DNA of 64,000 bases from Rhizobium grahamii CCGE 502 (GTDB lineage: Bacteria > Pseudomonadota > Alphaproteobacteria > Rhizobiales > Rhizobiaceae): assembly GCF_000298315.2 (NCBI RefSeq), contig NZ_AEYE02000025.1, forward strand, positions 1 to 64,000, in the 5' to 3' direction. Shown here piece after piece: positions 25,982 to 33,916 of this stretch. The notes beneath the pieces were generated by a model. The model did no database searches, had not been told where the DNA came from, and saw nothing but the letters and a program-made list of their open reading frames with translations. Numbering within the stretch: position 1 is the first letter of the stretch; each line of letters opens with the position of its first letter. Made by a program: the position numbers and the translations under genes.

Positions 25982-27268
25982 TCAGGACGTGCCGCGCTCA
26001 TCTAGCCTGTCGCGCAGAATGCTCCAGGGCAGCAGCATGTTGGGTGCATGCCTGACGAGTCCGTGGAACGGAATCTCGCTGGGCGGAGCAAACGGAATCG
26101 GCAGGGCGGCGCCCGGCGTGCCGCAGGCCCAGGCTGCAATTTCGCGCCCGAGAGCTGTCGTCAATGCGATGCCACGGCCATTGCAGGCAAAGCCCGCGAT
26201 CAGGCCGGGGCCCAGGTCAACCAGATGCGGCAGAAAATCAGGTTCGACGGCCGCCATGCCGGACCACGCATGGGCAATCGGCGGGATAGCTTTGAGGTCC
26301 AGCTTCTCGGCGAGGCGGCGGTGGATGGTGCGGGGCACACGGGTCGCAGCGCCCGGGCTGAAGATGTGCATTCCGCCGGATATGAGGCGGTTTTCCGCGT
26401 CAAAGCGAAAGGTGAAGAGGTTGCGGCGCGTGTCGGAGACCGACTGATTGCCTGGAAGGAGCCGTTCCCTGACCTCGGCCGGCAAGGGTTCGGTGGCAAT
26501 CTGGAAGACACGAAGGGGTATGTACGTCCGTGCGAGTCCTGGCTGGAGATCAGCGCCATAAGCGTTGGTGGCGATGAATACCTTGCCCGCGCGGACGCTA
26601 CCCGTTGCGGTCGTCAGACGGTAGCCGTCATTGGCGTGGGTTATCGCGGTGACCGGGCTGCGTTCGAAAATGCGGGCGCTGGCCGCCTCGGCGGCGTCGG
26701 CCAGCCCGCGCGCATAGGCGACGGGGTCGAGCAAGCCACCGGAGCAGTCCGTCCAGCTTCCGGCATAGCCCCTGGCGCCGGTGACCTCAGCGGTCTCGGC
26801 AGCATCCATCACTACGGCCGGTCGCCCCCGACGTGCCCATTGAGCAGCGCGCGATCGGACTTTCGCGAGGGCCGCAGCTGAATGGGCTGGCTGAATCCAG
26901 CCACTCTGATGCGCTTGGCAATCGATGGCATGGCGGTGGATAAGGTCGAAGACCAGCTTCGCGCTGTCCGATGCGAAGCGGACCAGTTGCTCACCTCTCT
27001 CCATTCCAAGCTCGGCGATGATGTCGTCAGGGTCCCGCTTGGCGAAGTTCGGTACCACGAAGCCGGCGTTGCGGCCTGTCGCGCCCCAAGCAATGATCTC
27101 AGCCTCGAGGACGATCACCGAGAGACCTTTTTCTGCTGCGTGAAGTGCCGTCGACAGACCCGCAAAGCCGCCACCGATGACGGCGAGGTCCGCGTCGACG
27201 GTCCCGTCGACCGGCGGACGCTCGCGACGGGCGCCGCCGATGGCGTGCCACAGTGAAATTGCTGTCAT
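25982..27268 (-). CDS. FAD-dependent amino-acid oxidase-type oxidoreductase (DAO family)
   Basis: A 428-residue flavoenzyme. The dinucleotide motif lies near residues 28-50 (ADLAVIGGGFAGLSTALHAA). The second DAO motif (EIIAWGATGRNAGFVVPNFA) follows, and the C-terminal FAD contact (GLIAGFACNGRGIALTTALG) closes the fold. Members oxidise secondary or tertiary amines and D-amino acids (GlyOX, PuuB, gamma-glutamylputrescine oxidase). The start at 27268 overlaps the stop of the upstream permease gene by 4 bases, so this is the last gene of the five-gene importer operon. It suggests the imported compound is an amine or amino acid. The substrate is not known. Confidence 0.88.
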   Translation of the reverse strand: MTAISLWHAIGGARRERPPVDGTVDADLAVIGGGFAGLSTALHAAEKGLSVIVLEAEIIAWGATGRNAGFVVPNFAKRDPDDIIAELGMERGEQLVRFASDSAKLVFDLIHRHAIDCQAHQSGWIQPAHSAAALAKVRSRAAQWARRGRPAVVMDAAETAEVTGARGYAGSWTDCSGGLLDPVAYARGLADAAEAASARIFERSPVTAITHANDGYRLTTATGSVRAGKVFIATNAYGADLQPGLARTYIPLRVFQIATEPLPAEVRERLLPGNQSVSDTRRNLFTFRFDAENRLISGGMHIFSPGAATRVPRTIHRRLAEKLDLKAIPPIAHAWSGMAAVEPDFLPHLVDLGPGLIAGFACNGRGIALTTALGREIAAWACGTPGAALPIPFAPPSEIPFHGLVRHAPNMLLPWSILRDRLDERGTS

Positions 27269-28242
27269 GAGGATGTATCCGTGGTATTGACGGAGGGCTC
27301 GGAAGCGAGCCGGGGCCGTTCGACGAGGTTGCCGAACAGGCCGTTCGGCCGGATCAGCAAGATGACGCAGAGCATTACGCCGATGGCAGTAATCTGCAGT
27401 GCCGCGGCGCGCGCCTGCTGGTCTGGCGGCGCCAGCCAGCTCAAGACTGCACCCGATCCCGCCCAGATCGCCCAAACCAGGATCGAGCCAAAGACCGCTC
27501 CACGATTGCTGCCCGATCCACCGACGATCAGCATCACCCAGACTTGAAAGGTCAGCATCGGGACGTAGTTGTCCGGCGCGATGAAGCCGATATAGTGAGC
27601 CTGAACCGCTCCGGCGAGACCCATCAGCGCGCCGCCGACCGCGAAAGCCTGGACGCGGTAGAAGCGGGCGCTCTTGCCGAGCGAAATCGCCGCGCGCTCA
27701 TCCTCACGGAGCGCCTTGAGCACGCGACCCCACGGGCTACGTGATAGATGCTGGAGCGCGAGGTAGGCGACAAGTGTGACGGCCGACACCACCGCCAGAT
27801 TGGCGAGGTTGAAATAGAAAGGCGTCTCGGCCAGGGATGTAAAGGGTCGGGGGATGAACCCGACGCCGAATGCACCGCCGGTAAAGCTCTGCGCGTTGAG
27901 GGCGAGGAGCTGGACGACGACAGCGACGCCGAAGGTGGTGATGGCGAGGTAATCCGATTTCAGCCGCAGGGTCGCGAAGCCGGTGATCGCGGCCGCAATG
28001 CCAGCGACAAGCATTGCACCGAGCCAGCCTGCGATGATCGGCAGGTCGAAACCGCCGAACCGGGCGGCATCGTCAGGTGTGGTCATCAGCGCCGAGGTAT
28101 AGGCGCCGATCGCGACAAAGCCTGCGACGCCGACATTGAACAGGCCGGTGAGGCCCCATTGCAGGTTCAGACCGAGGGTAATCAGCGTGAAGATCAACGC
28201 CGTAGTGAGGAAGAACGCGGCATAGCCGAGGAGGTCGATCAT
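27265..28242 (-). CDS. Branched-chain amino-acid-type ABC permease (LivM family)
   Basis: A 325-residue inner-membrane permease with 8-10 hydrophobic helices. It has the LivM hallmark (LNLQWGLTGLFNVGVAGFVAIGAYT) at residues 26-50 and the cytoplasmic coupling helix (SRSPWGRVLKALREDERAA). With the LivH-type partner it forms the channel of a HAAT importer. The C-terminus ends IRPNGLFGNLVERPRL, as in the family. It overlaps its neighbours on both sides by 4 bases. Confidence 0.93.
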   Translation of the reverse strand: MIDLLGYAAFFLTTALIFTLITLGLNLQWGLTGLFNVGVAGFVAIGAYTSALMTTPDDAARFGGFDLPIIAGWLGAMLVAGIAAAITGFATLRLKSDYLAITTFGVAVVVQLLALNAQSFTGGAFGVGFIPRPFTSLAETPFYFNLANLAVVSAVTLVAYLALQHLSRSPWGRVLKALREDERAAISLGKSARFYRVQAFAVGGALMGLAGAVQAHYIGFIAPDNYVPMLTFQVWVMLIVGGSGSNRGAVFGSILVWAIWAGSGAVLSWLAPPDQQARAAALQITAIGVMLCVILLIRPNGLFGNLVERPRLASEPSVNTTDTSS

Positions 28243-29147
28243 CGCTCGTTAACTCCGAAAATTCCAATCGGCCGCACGAACAGCACCCCCATCAGAATAA
28301 CGAAGGAGATGGCGGCGCGCCATTCGGCGCCGATGAGTTGCACGGCGCCCGCTTCCGCGAGACCGATGATGAGGCCGCCGAGAACGGCGCCCGGCAACGA
28401 CCCGATGCCGCCGAGGATCGCGGCAGCGAACATAGGTAGCAGCATGTCGAAACCCATCAGCGGCCGGATCTGCACCAGAATGCCGATCATGACGCCGGCG
28501 ACGCAGGCGAGCGCTGCGCCGAGCAGCCAAGTGACACGCACGACCTTTGCGACGTCGATACCGACGATGCGGGCGAGTGCGAGATTCTGGCTGACGGCCT
28601 GCATGGATCGGCCTGTTTGGGTGCGGGTCATCAGGAGATGCGTGGCTGTCACCAGCACGGCGGTGACGACGAGCAGCGCGATCTGGTCGGGCGTAATGCG
28701 GATGCCTAAGCCGACAGGCATCGCCATTTGGATCGCCTTGCTGAAATAAGCCGGCCGCGACGTGAATATGAATTCGAGCAGGCTCCGCAATGCCATCGAT
28801 GCGCCGAAGCTGGCCATGACGACGATGATCGCCTGTCCCCGTGCCCTGAGTCGTGCAAAGAGCACGACATCAAGCGCGAGCGCGAGCAGGCCAGTGATCC
28901 CTGCGCCAATGATGACTGCGATGATCAGCGGCCAGCCGAAGGAGAGCGAGCCTATCGGCGCGAACTTGCCGAACATGGCGCCGATCGCGCTGACAATGGC
29001 CAGCGTCGCATAAGTGCCCCAGGCCATGAAGTCGCCATGGGCGAAGTTGGAGAAGCGCAGGATTGAATAGGTCAGGGTGACGCCGATGGCGCCGAGGCCG
29101 ATCATTGACCCAGTCAGCAGCCCGTCGATGATGAATTGCAGGTTCAT
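28239..29147 (-). CDS. Branched-chain amino-acid-type ABC permease (LivH family)
   Basis: A 302-residue inner-membrane permease of the LivH type. The N-terminal motif is IDGLLTGSMIGLGAIGVTLTYSILRFSNFAHGDFMAWG. A coupling segment, TRTQTGRSMQAVSQNLALARIVGIDV, precedes the C-terminal GGLGS-like loop (AILGGIGSLPGAVLGG). It pairs with the LivM-type product to form the membrane channel. It overlaps both adjacent genes by 4 bases in the importer operon. Confidence 0.93.
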   Translation of the reverse strand: MNLQFIIDGLLTGSMIGLGAIGVTLTYSILRFSNFAHGDFMAWGTYATLAIVSAIGAMFGKFAPIGSLSFGWPLIIAVIIGAGITGLLALALDVVLFARLRARGQAIIVVMASFGASMALRSLLEFIFTSRPAYFSKAIQMAMPVGLGIRITPDQIALLVVTAVLVTATHLLMTRTQTGRSMQAVSQNLALARIVGIDVAKVVRVTWLLGAALACVAGVMIGILVQIRPLMGFDMLLPMFAAAILGGIGSLPGAVLGGLIIGLAEAGAVQLIGAEWRAAISFVILMGVLFVRPIGIFGVNER

Positions 29148-29890
29148 AGCTCGCCTCCTGGCGGCTGGTGGGGGCGCTGGCCGAGATAGAGTTCTGCGAC
29201 GACGGGGTCGTTCCAGAGTTCGGAGGCGACACCCTCGTGGGCCTCCTTGCCCTCGACCAGCACATATGCCCGATCGCCGATGGCAAGGGCTGCCTTTGCG
29301 TTCTGCTCGACCAGGAGGATCGTCATGCCGGCGCGGCGGATGTCGCCCAGCATCGAGAAAACCATCGAAACGAATTTCGGTGAGAGACCCGCCGAGGGCT
29401 CGTCAAGTACCAGCAGTTTCGGCTCGACGATCAAGGCGCGGGCCACGGCGAGCATCTGCCTCTGGCCGCCCGAGAGATTGCCGGCACTGATTCGGCGAAA
29501 GCTCTTGAGATCCGGGAAGGTCTCATACATGCGCTCAATGCGCTCCGCGGCGAGTTTGGGTTTTAGGATGCCGCCCGCGGTGCGGAGGTTGTCTTCGATG
29601 CTCATCAGTGGAAAGATGTTCTCGGTCTGCGGCACGAAGGCGAGGCCACGGCGCACCATCTGATGGGCGGGAAGCGTGGTGATGTCGTCGCCATCGAGCA
29701 GCACTGTACCGCCCGATACCGGGACAAGGCCCGCGACGGCCTTGATGAAACTCGACTTGCCGGCACCGTTCGGGCCGAGCACGACGACGATCTCGCCCTT
29801 GTCGACGCGGATCGAGGCTCCGCGCACGATGGGCACGCCGGGCTCATAGCCAGCTACGAGACCGACGACTTCAAGTATAGGACGCGTCAT
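29144..29890 (-). CDS. HAAT-family ABC ATPase (LivF type)
   Basis: A 248-residue ATPase: Walker A GPNGAGKS near residue 37, Q-loop in FVPQTENIFPLMS, signature LSGGQRQ, Walker B LLVLDEPSAGLSP, and His switch replaced by the usual Gln in LVEQN. The short length and the ENIFP motif mark it as LivF rather than LivG. It powers the importer together with the upstream ATPase. It overlaps its neighbours by 4 bases. Confidence 0.93.
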   Translation of the reverse strand: MTRPILEVVGLVAGYEPGVPIVRGASIRVDKGEIVVVLGPNGAGKSSFIKAVAGLVPVSGGTVLLDGDDITTLPAHQMVRRGLAFVPQTENIFPLMSIEDNLRTAGGILKPKLAAERIERMYETFPDLKSFRRISAGNLSGGQRQMLAVARALIVEPKLLVLDEPSAGLSPKFVSMVFSMLGDIRRAGMTILLVEQNAKAALAIGDRAYVLVEGKEAHEGVASELWNDPVVAELYLGQRPHQPPGGEL

Positions 29891-30687
29891 GCCGCACCTC
29901 CGAGATAGGCTTCGATCACGCGCGGGTCGCGGGCCACCGCGTTCGCCGTACCCTCGGAGATCAGTTGCCCGCCCGCCATGACCAGCACCCGGTGGCAGAG
30001 GCGCGTGACCATGTCTATATTGTGCTCGATGAGCAGGAAGGTGATGCCTCGCGCGTTGATTTCGAGAATACGGTCCATGATCACCTCGAGCAGCGTCGCA
30101 TTGACGCCCGCGGCCGGTTCGTCGAGCAGGATGATCGCGGGATCGGCCATCATCACACGGGCAAGTTCGAGCAGCTTGCGCTGGCCGCCCGAGAGCACGC
30201 GTGCCGGCTCATGGGCGAGGTGCGATAGCAGCAGTAGGTCGAGCAGGTCCATTGCCTTCTTCTCGGCGGCGCGCTCCTCGGCTGCGACGCGGAGGGGATT
30301 GAGGAAGTTGGCGAGCAGCCTTTCCCCTGTTTGCCTCTGCGCAGCGAGCATGACGTTTTCCATCAGCGTGAGGTTCGGAAGCGGCCGTGGAATCTGGAAG
30401 GTCCGTCCTAGACCGCGGCCGATTCGGCGGTGCGGAATTTCGTGCGACACATCAATGCCGGCGAGTTCAATCTTGCCTGATGTCGGCGGAATACTGCCGG
30501 CCAGCAGGTCGAACATTGTGGTCTTGCCGGCACCGTTCGGGCCGATCAGCCCGAGAATCTCGCCTTTACGGACATCGAAACTGACGTCGTTGACAGCGTG
30601 GAGGCCACCGAATCGCTTCACGATGTTTCTCGCGCTTAGCACAGTTGCGCCCGGCGGCTCCGCCTTGCCTGTTTCGCTTGAACTCAT
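29887..30687 (-). CDS. HAAT-family ABC ATPase (LivG type)
   Basis: A 266-residue ATPase: Walker A GPNGAGKT, the LivG-specific GLGRTFQIPRPLPNLT stretch around the Q-loop, LSGGQRK, Walker B IILLDEPAAGVN and the LIEHN His switch. It is the first gene of the minus-strand importer operon, 127 bases from the divergent GntR gene. The intergenic region holds two TGATCA-centred operators, so both directions are probably controlled by that regulator. Confidence 0.93.
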   Translation of the reverse strand: MSSSETGKAEPPGATVLSARNIVKRFGGLHAVNDVSFDVRKGEILGLIGPNGAGKTTMFDLLAGSIPPTSGKIELAGIDVSHEIPHRRIGRGLGRTFQIPRPLPNLTLMENVMLAAQRQTGERLLANFLNPLRVAAEERAAEKKAMDLLDLLLLSHLAHEPARVLSGGQRKLLELARVMMADPAIILLDEPAAGVNATLLEVIMDRILEINARGITFLLIEHNIDMVTRLCHRVLVMAGGQLISEGTANAVARDPRVIEAYLGGAA

Positions 30688-30743
30688 CGTACCCTCTGAT
30701 CGTAGGTTTTGGTTAAAGCCATTAACGCTTCGAAATTTTGATA

Positions 30744-30769
30744 TGTGATCACACTTGCGTTGATCACAA
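30744..30769. promoter_or_regulatory. Probable GntR (FCD) operator pair
   Basis: A perfect palindrome TGTGATCACA (30744-30753) is followed 6 bases later by TTGATCACAA (30760-30769). The TGATCA centres are 16 bases apart. They lie between the divergent starts at 30687 and 30815, a position suited to control of both operons. Confidence 0.6.
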
Positions 30770-30814
30770 TATTAAGCTTAGAATATTTGGCAAGAAATAA
30801 TTTCGGAGGGGGCG

Positions 30815-31555
30815 ATGCGAACAGCAGGGCCTGACAAGGGCAGCGAATTGACTTCCGCGCAGCTGGCGCCGGTTGGCCGTGAAACCGTACAGGATCGTGT
30901 CTATTCCGAGCTGCGGCGTGCGCTGATCAGCGGGCTATTCGAACCGAGCCAGGTTCTGACCATCCGCGGTCTTGCCGATGCGCTGGCCACCAGCACCATG
31001 CCGGTGCGCGAGGCGGTCGGCCGGCTGATCACCGAAAAGGCGCTAGAAGCGCTTCCCAACCGTTCCGCCCGGGTGCCTCCGATCACGATCGAACGCATGG
31101 ACGACCTGCTTCGCACGCGCATCCTGATCGAAGGCCAGGCGATAGCGCTTGCGACCGAACGCATCACAGGTCCGGACTTTGCCCGGATCGAGGCGATCCT
31201 GCACGAATGGGACGAGATGCGGGCTCTCAAGCAGCCCAAGGACGTCGACCGCGAGGTGACGCTAAACCAGAAATTCCACTTCGAGATCTACGGCTCTTGC
31301 GGCTCGACAGTGCTGATGCCGATGATCGAGAGCCTATGGCTGCAATCCGGTCCCTGCATTCGCGTCGCCATTTTCGCGTTCTCGGAAGCCGGCGAGGTCG
31401 ATACAGCCCAATATCATCGGCGCATCGTAAGCGCGCTGGCGACTAAGGATGTCGATGCCGCGCGCGAGGAGCTGGCCGCTGACATATCCAGGCCGTTTGA
31501 ATATCTGCGCAGCAAGATGCTCGCCGGAGAAAATTCAGGGAGGACGAGCAAATGA
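30815..31555 (+). CDS. GntR-family regulator with FCD ligand domain
   Basis: A 246-residue regulator. The winged helix is at residues 22-85 (VYSELRRALISGLFEPSQVL, then LADALATSTMPVREAVGRLI). The all-helical FCD domain is at about 95-225, with a metal- or ligand-binding pattern including NQKFHFEIYGSCGS and the AQYHRRIVSAL histidine. CGGAGGGGG gives a strong ribosome site. It is the first gene of the catabolic operon and overlaps the next gene by 4 bases. It probably senses the imported compound or a breakdown product and controls both divergent operons. Confidence 0.9.
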   Translation: MRTAGPDKGSELTSAQLAPVGRETVQDRVYSELRRALISGLFEPSQVLTIRGLADALATSTMPVREAVGRLITEKALEALPNRSARVPPITIERMDDLLRTRILIEGQAIALATERITGPDFARIEAILHEWDEMRALKQPKDVDREVTLNQKFHFEIYGSCGSTVLMPMIESLWLQSGPCIRVAIFAFSEAGEVDTAQYHRRIVSALATKDVDAAREELAADISRPFEYLRSKMLAGENSGRTSK

Positions 31556-32040
31556 CAAACTGTGCAGTTCTGATCGAGGAGCCCAGATCTGGCCTTTCGG
31601 TCAAGGCGCTCTTGCTGGATGGCAAGGCGCCCGAAAATGCGGCGTTCCTTTGGGAATACCTCGTGAAGCCCCGCATCGTCGGCGGCATTCATGCGATGTG
31701 GACCGGACCAGAAATCTCCTGCCCGATCCCGCCTCAGCATCTTGAGGGTGCTGCTTATGCGACGGCGCTGCCGGCCGAGAACGCAACTCTCAATCCGCAG
31801 CCGGGCGACATCGTGCTCTCCTATGTGCCGCCGCGCATGTGGGGTGGCAATCCGAACGCCATCTTCGATATCGGCCTATTCTATGGCGCCGGCGCGCGGC
31901 TGCTGTTCCCAATCGGCTGGCTGGCCGGTTCCGTCGTCGCCCAGGTGCCGCCGGAAGAACGCGAGCATTTCGCGGCGGCCTGCGGCGCGATCCGCCGCAA
32001 CGGCGTCTGCGATGTCACCTTCAGCCGGACGGAGGTCTGA
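31552..32040 (+). CDS. DUF3830 family protein
   Basis: A 162-residue protein of the DUF3830 family, which has a cyclophilin-like fold of unknown function. Recognisable parts are the N-terminal KALLLDGKAPENAAFLWEYL, HAMWTGPEISCPIP, and NPQPGDIVLSYVPPRM before the conserved IFDIGLFYGAGARLLFPIGWL. DUF3830 genes are usually found in catabolic loci with ABC importers and amidohydrolases, which fits this setting. An enzymatic role in ring or amide cleavage has been suggested only from context; I cannot assign one. Confidence 0.85.
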   Translation: MTNCAVLIEEPRSGLSVKALLLDGKAPENAAFLWEYLVKPRIVGGIHAMWTGPEISCPIPPQHLEGAAYATALPAENATLNPQPGDIVLSYVPPRMWGGNPNAIFDIGLFYGAGARLLFPIGWLAGSVVAQVPPEEREHFAAACGAIRRNGVCDVTFSRTEV

Positions 32041-32041
32041 C

Positions 32042-32395
32042 ATGGCCCTGACCGACGATGCCTTCGAACTCTACGACCTCAGGGTCGAGGCAGTGATCCC
32101 CGAAGGCAAGCCGATCTATTGCGGCGCAAAGCCGGGCGATCATTTCGAGCTGCGCGGGGAGATGCTGTCGATGCCTGCGGGGCAAGGGTTTTCGATCTAT
32201 TCGCTATCGGCCGTGCTGCCGCTCCTCGCCGCCAAGCAGCGCGAAACGCATCGCAACGACTGGATGACCTCTGACGCCGAGATTGCCTGTCCCGATCCGA
32301 ACTGCGCCAGTCGCCTGCGCATCGTCAGGCTCGAAAAGCGCAAGTTCAGCCATGCCGGGACGACGGCCGTGCCATTGCCCACAGAAAGCAAATGA
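32042..32395 (+). CDS. TIGR04076 family protein
   Basis: A 117-residue protein. The fold centres on YDLRVEAVIPEGKPIYCGAKPGDHFELRG, then SIYSLSAVLPLLAAKQRE, and CPDPNCASRLRIVRLEK with two cysteines. This is the pattern of the TIGR04076 family of small proteins of unknown function. Its ATG is one base after the DUF3830 stop and its stop overlaps the next ATG (ATGA). Cys residues could bind a metal. The conserved neighbourhood with an AKR and an ABC importer suggests a role in the same pathway. Confidence 0.75.
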   Translation: MALTDDAFELYDLRVEAVIPEGKPIYCGAKPGDHFELRGEMLSMPAGQGFSIYSLSAVLPLLAAKQRETHRNDWMTSDAEIACPDPNCASRLRIVRLEKRKFSHAGTTAVPLPTESK

Positions 32396-33450
32396 CGATG
32401 ACGAAAACATTCGATCTCAGCCCCGGCTATTCGATCTCCCGCGTCATCCGCGGCGGATGGCAGCTCGCGGGCGGACATGGCGCGATCGACCGGGCGCAGG
32501 CGGTCGACGACCTGATCGCCGCCTTCGATGCCGGAATCACCACCTATGACTGCGCAGACATCTATACCGGCGTCGAGGAGCTGATCGGCGCGGTCCGCGT
32601 GAAGCTTGCCGCCGAGCGCGGGCTCGATGTCGCCGCGCGGATGAAGGTCCATACCAAGCTGGTGCCGGATCTCGAAGTCCTGCCGCGCATCAGCCGCGCA
32701 TATATTCGCAGTATCGTCGAGCAGTCGCTCAAGCGGCTGAAGACCGAGCAGCTCGACCTCGTCCAGTTCCATTGGTGGGACTATGCCCATGGCGGCTATG
32801 TCGATGCGTTAGACTGGCTGAACGAATTGCGTCTCGAGGGCAAAGTGCGCAATGTCGGCACCACCAATTTCGACGCGCCGCGCCTGACGGAGATCATCAG
32901 CGCGGGCGTGCCGCTAGTCAGCCAGCAGCTGCAATATTCGGTGCTCGACCAGCGGCCGGAACACAATGTGGCGGCGCCAGCCGCGAAGCATGGATTCAAG
33001 TTCCTGTGCTACGGCTCGGTCGCCGGCGGCTTCCTGAGCGACCGCTGGCTCGGCCAGCCGGAGCCGGAGATGCCGCTCGAGAACCGCTCGCTGGTCAAGT
33101 ATAAGCTTGTCATCGACGATTTCGGCGGCTGGGATCTATTCCAGGAGCTCCTCCGGGCACTGCGCAGCGTGGCCGATCGCCATGGCGTCGATATCGCCAC
33201 CATCGCCAGCGCCTGGGTGCTGACCCGCGACCATGTAGCCGCCGTCATCGTCGGCGCCCGCAACCAGAGCCATGCGCTGGCCAATGCCGGGATCATGGAT
33301 ATCGAGCTTTCCGCCGACGACCTCGCGGCCATCGGCGCCGTCATCGGCCGCAGCGCCGGGCCGCAAGGCGACGTCTACACGCTCGAGCGCGACCGCACGG
33401 GCCGCCACGGCTCGATCATGCACTACAACCTCAATGCGGGGAAGACATGA
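32392..33450 (+). CDS. Aldo/keto reductase
   Basis: A 352-residue NADPH-dependent barrel oxidoreductase. The catalytic tetrad is visible as Asp53 and Tyr58 (DCADIYTG), Lys89 (KVHTKLV) and His127 (VQFHWW). The cofactor end AAVIVGARNQSHALANAG is also typical. It resembles the D-threo-aldose dehydrogenase-like branch. Likely it reduces a carbonyl intermediate of the pathway in the cytosol. It overlaps both neighbours by 4 bases. An internal ATG two codons later is possible. Confidence 0.88.
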   Translation: MTMTKTFDLSPGYSISRVIRGGWQLAGGHGAIDRAQAVDDLIAAFDAGITTYDCADIYTGVEELIGAVRVKLAAERGLDVAARMKVHTKLVPDLEVLPRISRAYIRSIVEQSLKRLKTEQLDLVQFHWWDYAHGGYVDALDWLNELRLEGKVRNVGTTNFDAPRLTEIISAGVPLVSQQLQYSVLDQRPEHNVAAPAAKHGFKFLCYGSVAGGFLSDRWLGQPEPEMPLENRSLVKYKLVIDDFGGWDLFQELLRALRSVADRHGVDIATIASAWVLTRDHVAAVIVGARNQSHALANAGIMDIELSADDLAAIGAVIGRSAGPQGDVYTLERDRTGRHGSIMHYNLNAGKT

Positions 33451-33869
33451 GCCAGTCACCTCTCTTCCTCCGCGCCCGCGACGAGGTCGTTTCCCTGCAC
33501 GAATTCTTCGTCGCCTGGTACGACAAGAAGACAGCAGCGACGACCGACATCGACCGGTTCGAAAGGGTCATGGGGCCGGGCATGAAGATGATCCCGCCCA
33601 GCGGACACATGCTCGAGCGCGACGCCGTCGTCTCCTATGTCCGTGGCAGCCGCGCCGCCTTCGACGGCGATTATGCGATCGAGATCGCTGATGTCGAGCC
33701 AGTCTGGGAGGCCGGCAACGCCATCGTCGTCACCTATATCGAAAAGCAGGAACGTCGCGGGGTGAAGACTGCGCGCCGCGCGTCCGCACTTTTCGTCGAG
33801 AGTTCATCAGCGCCCAACGGCGTCGAATGGCGCCATCTGCATGAAACCTGGATGCAGACGGCGGAATAG
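33447..33869 (+). CDS. NTF2-like (SnoaL-type) protein
   Basis: A 140-residue protein with the cone-shaped NTF2-like pattern: an N-terminal helix (VVSLHEFFVAWYDKKT), FERVMGPGMKMIPPSGHMLERDAVVSYV, and antiparallel strands ending RHLHETWMQTA. Such folds serve as isomerases, hydrolases or ligand-binding proteins. The function cannot be told. It sits between the reductase (4-base overlap) and the periplasmic binding protein gene of the same operon. Confidence 0.7.
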   Translation: MSQSPLFLRARDEVVSLHEFFVAWYDKKTAATTDIDRFERVMGPGMKMIPPSGHMLERDAVVSYVRGSRAAFDGDYAIEIADVEPVWEAGNAIVVTYIEKQERRGVKTARRASALFVESSSAPNGVEWRHLHETWMQTAE

Positions 33870-33916
33870 ACCGGGTTGACCACTGGAAATAAATCAAACC
33901 GAAAAGGGGAACTAAC

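Noticed and set aside
27748-28749. A 333-residue plus-strand frame
   Set aside because: Antisense shadow of the LivM/LivH permease genes in high-GC DNA.
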